DNA of 8,858 nt from Actinomycetota bacterium (lineage in GTDB: Bacteria; Actinomycetota; Acidimicrobiia; Acidimicrobiales; Iamiaceae). This document shows positions 7,020 to 8,858 of the stretch, piece by piece; position 1 is the stretch's first letter, and each line of letters starts with the position of its first letter. The notes below the pieces were generated by a model. The model was not told the origin of the DNA. It saw only the letters and a list, made by a program, of their open reading frames with translations, and made no database searches. Position numbers and translations under genes: made by a program. The stretch lies in contig JAFDWI010000027.1 of the NCBI GenBank assembly GCA_018268545.1, forward strand, positions 1-8,858, given 5' to 3'.

Positions 7020-7270
7020 CGGGAAGTGGCGCGGCACCAGCGCAGCCACGTCACCACGTCGTCCGGGTCGATGCCGGCGGTCCCGTCGCCGCCGTACATC
7101 GTGACGATCCGAAGTTCCAGATACCCCGGGGAAGGCAGGGGAAGGTAGGGCCGACGTCGCCACCACCCGGGCTCGGCGAGCCGAACGACCTGGCGGATCG
7201 CGGTCGGCCACAACGACGGGCGACGAACCACGGCGCGGAACGCATCCACGACCCACGATTGCTCGGCCAT
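7016..7270 (-). CDS. Small conserved-looking actinobacterial protein of unknown function
   Basis: This 84-residue protein has no assigned function that I know. It looks like a small actinobacterial family with a FRAVVRRPSLWPTAIRQ start (11-27), a WW-arginine stretch EPGWWRRRPYLPLPSPGYL (33-51), and an end reading MYGGDGTAGIDPDDVVTWLRW (58-78). It is unusually rich in tryptophan and arginine and has no clear membrane helix or signal peptide. The middle could be an amphipathic, membrane-surface segment, but that is a guess. It heads a leftward operon and overlaps menC by GTGA, so coupled expression is likely. The ATG at 7270 has no Shine-Dalgarno but lies 6 nt after a TAGCCT hexamer, which fits leaderless expression. 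I regard it as real because of the coupling and the protein-like composition; its role cannot be told from sequence. Confidence 0.75.
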   Translation of the reverse strand: MAEQSWVVDAFRAVVRRPSLWPTAIRQVVRLAEPGWWRRRPYLPLPSPGYLELRIVTMYGGDGTAGIDPDDVVTWLRWCRATSR

Positions 7271-7276
7271 GGCGCC

Positions 7277-7282
7277 AGGCTA
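7277..7282 (-). promoter_or_regulatory. Candidate -10 element for the leftward small ORF-menC operon
   Basis: TAGCCT on the minus strand fits TAnnnT and ends 6 nt before the ATG at 7270, so transcription would start at or near the A of the start codon. No convincing -35 is visible at 16-18 bp. It resembles the mraZ arrangement in placement. Confidence 0.35.
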
Positions 7283-7301
7283 GTGCCGGACGATATCTCG
7301 G

Positions 7302-7307
7302 TATGCT
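7302..7307 (+). promoter_or_regulatory. Candidate -10 element for moxR
   Basis: TATGCT on the plus strand matches the TATAAT consensus at four of six positions and lies 23 bases before the moxR GTG, leaving room for a short leader that contains the ribosome site. No good -35 is seen. The 60 bases between the two divergent genes (7271-7330) must hold both promoters, and the two -10 candidates are 19 bp apart. Confidence 0.4.
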
Positions 7308-7318
7308 CGTCACCCACC

Positions 7319-7325
7319 GAGGAGG
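7319..7325 (+). promoter_or_regulatory. Ribosome binding site deciding the moxR start
   Basis: GAGGAGG lies 5 nt before GTG at 7331. It is the clearest Shine-Dalgarno on the plus strand and picks this GTG over the many upstream in-frame codons of the longer open frame that starts at 7007. Confidence 0.85.
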
Positions 7326-7330
7326 ACCCA

Positions 7331-8323
7331 GTGACGACCATACCGACGGAGCCACCGACGATCGCCGGGCACGACGAATTCGCCGCACGTTGCAACGCGA
7401 TCGCGGAAAACGTCGAACGCGTCATCGTGGGGAAACGGTCGCTGATCGATCTTGCCCTGGTGTGCCTGCTCGCTCGTGGCCACCTGTTGATCGAGGACGT
7501 CCCGGGCGTCGGCAAGACCACGCTCGCAAAGGCGCTCGCCCGCTCCATCGGGGGAACGTTCGGACGGATCCAGTTCACACCGGATCTCCTTCCCGGCGAC
7601 GTCGTCGGTGTCGCGGTCTGGAACCGCAACACGGCGGCGTTCGAGTTCCGGCCGGGACCGATCTTCGCCAACGTCGTCATCGCTGACGAGGTGAACCGTG
7701 CCGCCCCGAAGACCCAGTCCGCCCTGTTGGAGGCGATGGCCGAGCGACAGGTGACCGTCGACGGGACGACCTACGCGCTGCCGTCGCCGTTCGTCGTGCT
7801 GGCAACGGAGAACCCGGTCGAACACGAGGGAACCTACCCGTTGCCCGAGAGTCAACTCGATCGGTTCTGCATGCGGCTGTCCGTGGGGTACCCCGACCTC
7901 GGCGACGAGGTCGAACTGCTTGCCCGCGACCCCGACGCCGATGTCGTTGCCGCCCTCGGAGCGGTCATGTCGACCGAGGACATGGCGCGGCTGTCGAGCG
8001 CGGTGGACGGCGTCCGGGTCGCGGACTCGCTCCGTCGACACATCGTGGAGATCGCCCGTGCCACCCGGGATCATCCCGCGGTCGCCATCGGGATGTCACC
8101 GCGGGCCACCCTCACGCTGCAACACGTCGCGCGCGCCCGTGCCGCGCTCCGCGGCCGCGACTACCTGACCCCCGACGACGTGCGCGACGTGTTGGTGCCG
8201 GTCGTCGCCCACCGGTTGATCCTCACCCCCGATGCGCGCATCCGCGGCATCACCGCACACCGGGTACTCGCCGAGATCGTCGAGCGCCTCCCGGTCCCGA
8301 CCGGTGTCCGACCGATCGCCTGA
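7331..8323 (+). CDS. MoxR-family AAA+ ATPase
   Basis: This is a cytoplasmic AAA+ ATPase of the MoxR branch, thought to act as a chaperone that matures or activates partner proteins, often together with DUF58/VWA proteins. It has 330 residues, the normal size. The N-terminal helices contain VERVIVGKRSLIDLALVCLL (28-47). Walker A is EDVPGVGKTT (55-64, K62). QFTPDLLPGDVVG (81-93) is a MoxR signature. Walker B is VVIADEVNRA (115-124, D119 and E120). Sensor 1 is ATENP (158-162), followed by GTYPLPESQLDRF (167-179) with the arginine finger region. Sensor 2 is GMSPRAT (254-260). The C-terminal lid contains RDYLTPDDVRDVLVPVVAHR (276-295). The GTG start has GAGGAGG at 5 nt. It overlaps the following DUF58 gene by 20 nt, so the two form an operon, usually continued by a transglutaminase gene. 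All catalytic motifs are intact. Confidence 0.95.
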   Translation: MTTIPTEPPTIAGHDEFAARCNAIAENVERVIVGKRSLIDLALVCLLARGHLLIEDVPGVGKTTLAKALARSIGGTFGRIQFTPDLLPGDVVGVAVWNRNTAAFEFRPGPIFANVVIADEVNRAAPKTQSALLEAMAERQVTVDGTTYALPSPFVVLATENPVEHEGTYPLPESQLDRFCMRLSVGYPDLGDEVELLARDPDADVVAALGAVMSTEDMARLSSAVDGVRVADSLRRHIVEIARATRDHPAVAIGMSPRATLTLQHVARARAALRGRDYLTPDDVRDVLVPVVAHRLILTPDARIRGITAHRVLAEIVERLPVPTGVRPIA

Positions 8324-8858
8324 CCGGTTGTCGGACCCGTCACGGCCGACGCGGTTTCGCAAGTTCGGTCTGACGCGCTCGGGCGCAGTCACCCTCGTCG
8401 TCGGGTCGGCCACGATCGCGGTCGGCATCGTCCTCGGCCTGGCAGAGATCACCGGCCTGGGCGTCGCGGTGGTCGCGGTCACGCTGCTCGCTGCGTTTTC
8501 GGTCGCATACTCGCGTCCGGCGCTGACGTGCGATCGCGAGCTCGGCGTCGCCCGCGTGATGGTCGAACAGGAAGTCGGTGGCGAGATCGTGGTCGTCAAC
8601 GCAGGTCGACGCCGCAGCACGGCCGCAGGGCTCCACGAACGGATCGACGGCCCGGGCCACGCGTCGTCGACGGTCACCTGGACGATCCGTTCCCTCGGCC
8701 CCGGCGAGCGCATCCACGCGGCGCTACCCCTGTGCTTCGCTCACCGTGGCGTCACGACCATCGGCCCCGAGAAGATCATCACGACGGACCCGTTCGGCCT
8801 CGCGCGCCGTGTCGTCCCGGGACCGGCCCCGACCCGGATCACCGTGTTGCCCAAGATC
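8304..8858 (+). CDS. DUF58 domain protein (3' end cut by window edge)
   Basis: The first 185 residues of a membrane-anchored DUF58 protein are visible, the usual partner of MoxR; its biochemical function is not established. After a polar, basic N-terminus (1-25), two hydrophobic stretches at about 27-46 and 51-69 form a helical hairpin. A beta-rich segment follows (about 75-160). It ends in TTDPFGLARR (160-169), the typical DUF58 motif, and TRITVLPKI (177-185), the start of the conserved region that precedes the DUF58 domain proper. The DUF58 core, often VWA-like, lies past the right edge. The frame stays open to base 8858. The GTG at 8304 lies inside moxR (20-nt overlap) without a Shine-Dalgarno; a TTG at 8328 is the alternative and would drop 8 residues. 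Expression is probably coupled to moxR. Confidence 0.85.
   Translation, partial: MSDRSPDRLSDPSRPTRFRKFGLTRSGAVTLVVGSATIAVGIVLGLAEITGLGVAVVAVTLLAAFSVAYSRPALTCDRELGVARVMVEQEVGGEIVVVNAGRRRSTAAGLHERIDGPGHASSTVTWTIRSLGPGERIHAALPLCFAHRGVTTIGPEKIITTDPFGLARRVVPGPAPTRITVLPKI

Noticed and set aside
7128..7150. Purine-rich GGGGAAGGCA / GGGGAAGGTA / GGG repeat, possible G-quadruplex on the plus strand
   Set aside because: Only three runs of three or more G occur, and the repeat is explained by the LPLPSP codons of the small leftward gene.
7007..7330. Longer MoxR starting at 7007
   Set aside because: The extension is antisense to the small gene and its promoter; GAGGAGG followed by GTG at 7331 is a far better start.
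7020..7388. Longer N-terminus for MenC reaching back to 7388
   Set aside because: It would run through the small upstream gene and past both divergent promoter candidates; the GTG at 7019 overlaps the upstream stop and gives normal family length.
7310..8074. A 254-codon minus-strand open frame opposite moxR
   Set aside because: MoxR on the plus strand has every AAA+ motif and a strong ribosome site; the antisense product is low-complexity and unlike any family.

Overview
The window is GC-rich, densely coding bacterial chromosome. It contains the head of a division and cell wall (dcw) cluster. Gene content and style point to an actinobacterium, by inference a member of Acidimicrobiia or a relative. 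The signs are GTG starts at stop-start overlaps, an FtsI with a long basic N-terminal tail, an RsmH with a cysteine cluster, an actinobacterial-looking lipoate-ligase-like protein, and a MoxR/DUF58 pair close to mraZ. No mobile element, CRISPR array, tRNA or rRNA is visible, and no stretch longer than about 125 bases lacks a gene.

Layout. Positions 1-5055 (minus strand, reading right to left) carry mraZ, rsmH, an ftsL-like gene, ftsI and murE; murE is cut by the left edge. The genes are almost seamlessly coupled: a 3-nt gap (mraZ/rsmH), an ATGA overlap (rsmH/ftsL), and GTGA overlaps (ftsL/ftsI and ftsI/murE). Positions 5056-5178 hold the mraZ promoter region, which contains five TGGGN boxes matching the known MraZ recognition element. 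Positions 5179-7270 (minus) carry a second leftward operon: an 84-residue conserved-looking protein, a menC-type enolase-superfamily enzyme, and a compact lipoate-ligase-like protein, again joined by GTGA overlaps. Positions 7271-7330 are a short divergent promoter region. Positions 7331-8858 (plus) hold a MoxR-type AAA+ ATPase and the first 185 residues of a DUF58 protein, cut by the right edge.

How the genes work together. MraZ is the likely autoregulator of the dcw cluster. RsmH methylates 16S rRNA. FtsL and FtsI are membrane parts of the septal peptidoglycan machinery, and MurE makes the UDP-MurNAc-tripeptide precursor. MenC belongs to menaquinone synthesis. MoxR plus DUF58 is a widespread chaperone-like pair, often followed by a transglutaminase gene, which would lie beyond the right edge.

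This is mostly core genome. The observation most worth following is the five-box MraZ operator laid directly over the mraZ core promoter and start codon, with a -10 placement that predicts a leaderless or nearly leaderless mRNA. The 84-residue protein and the lipoate-ligase-like protein are the least understood genes here.
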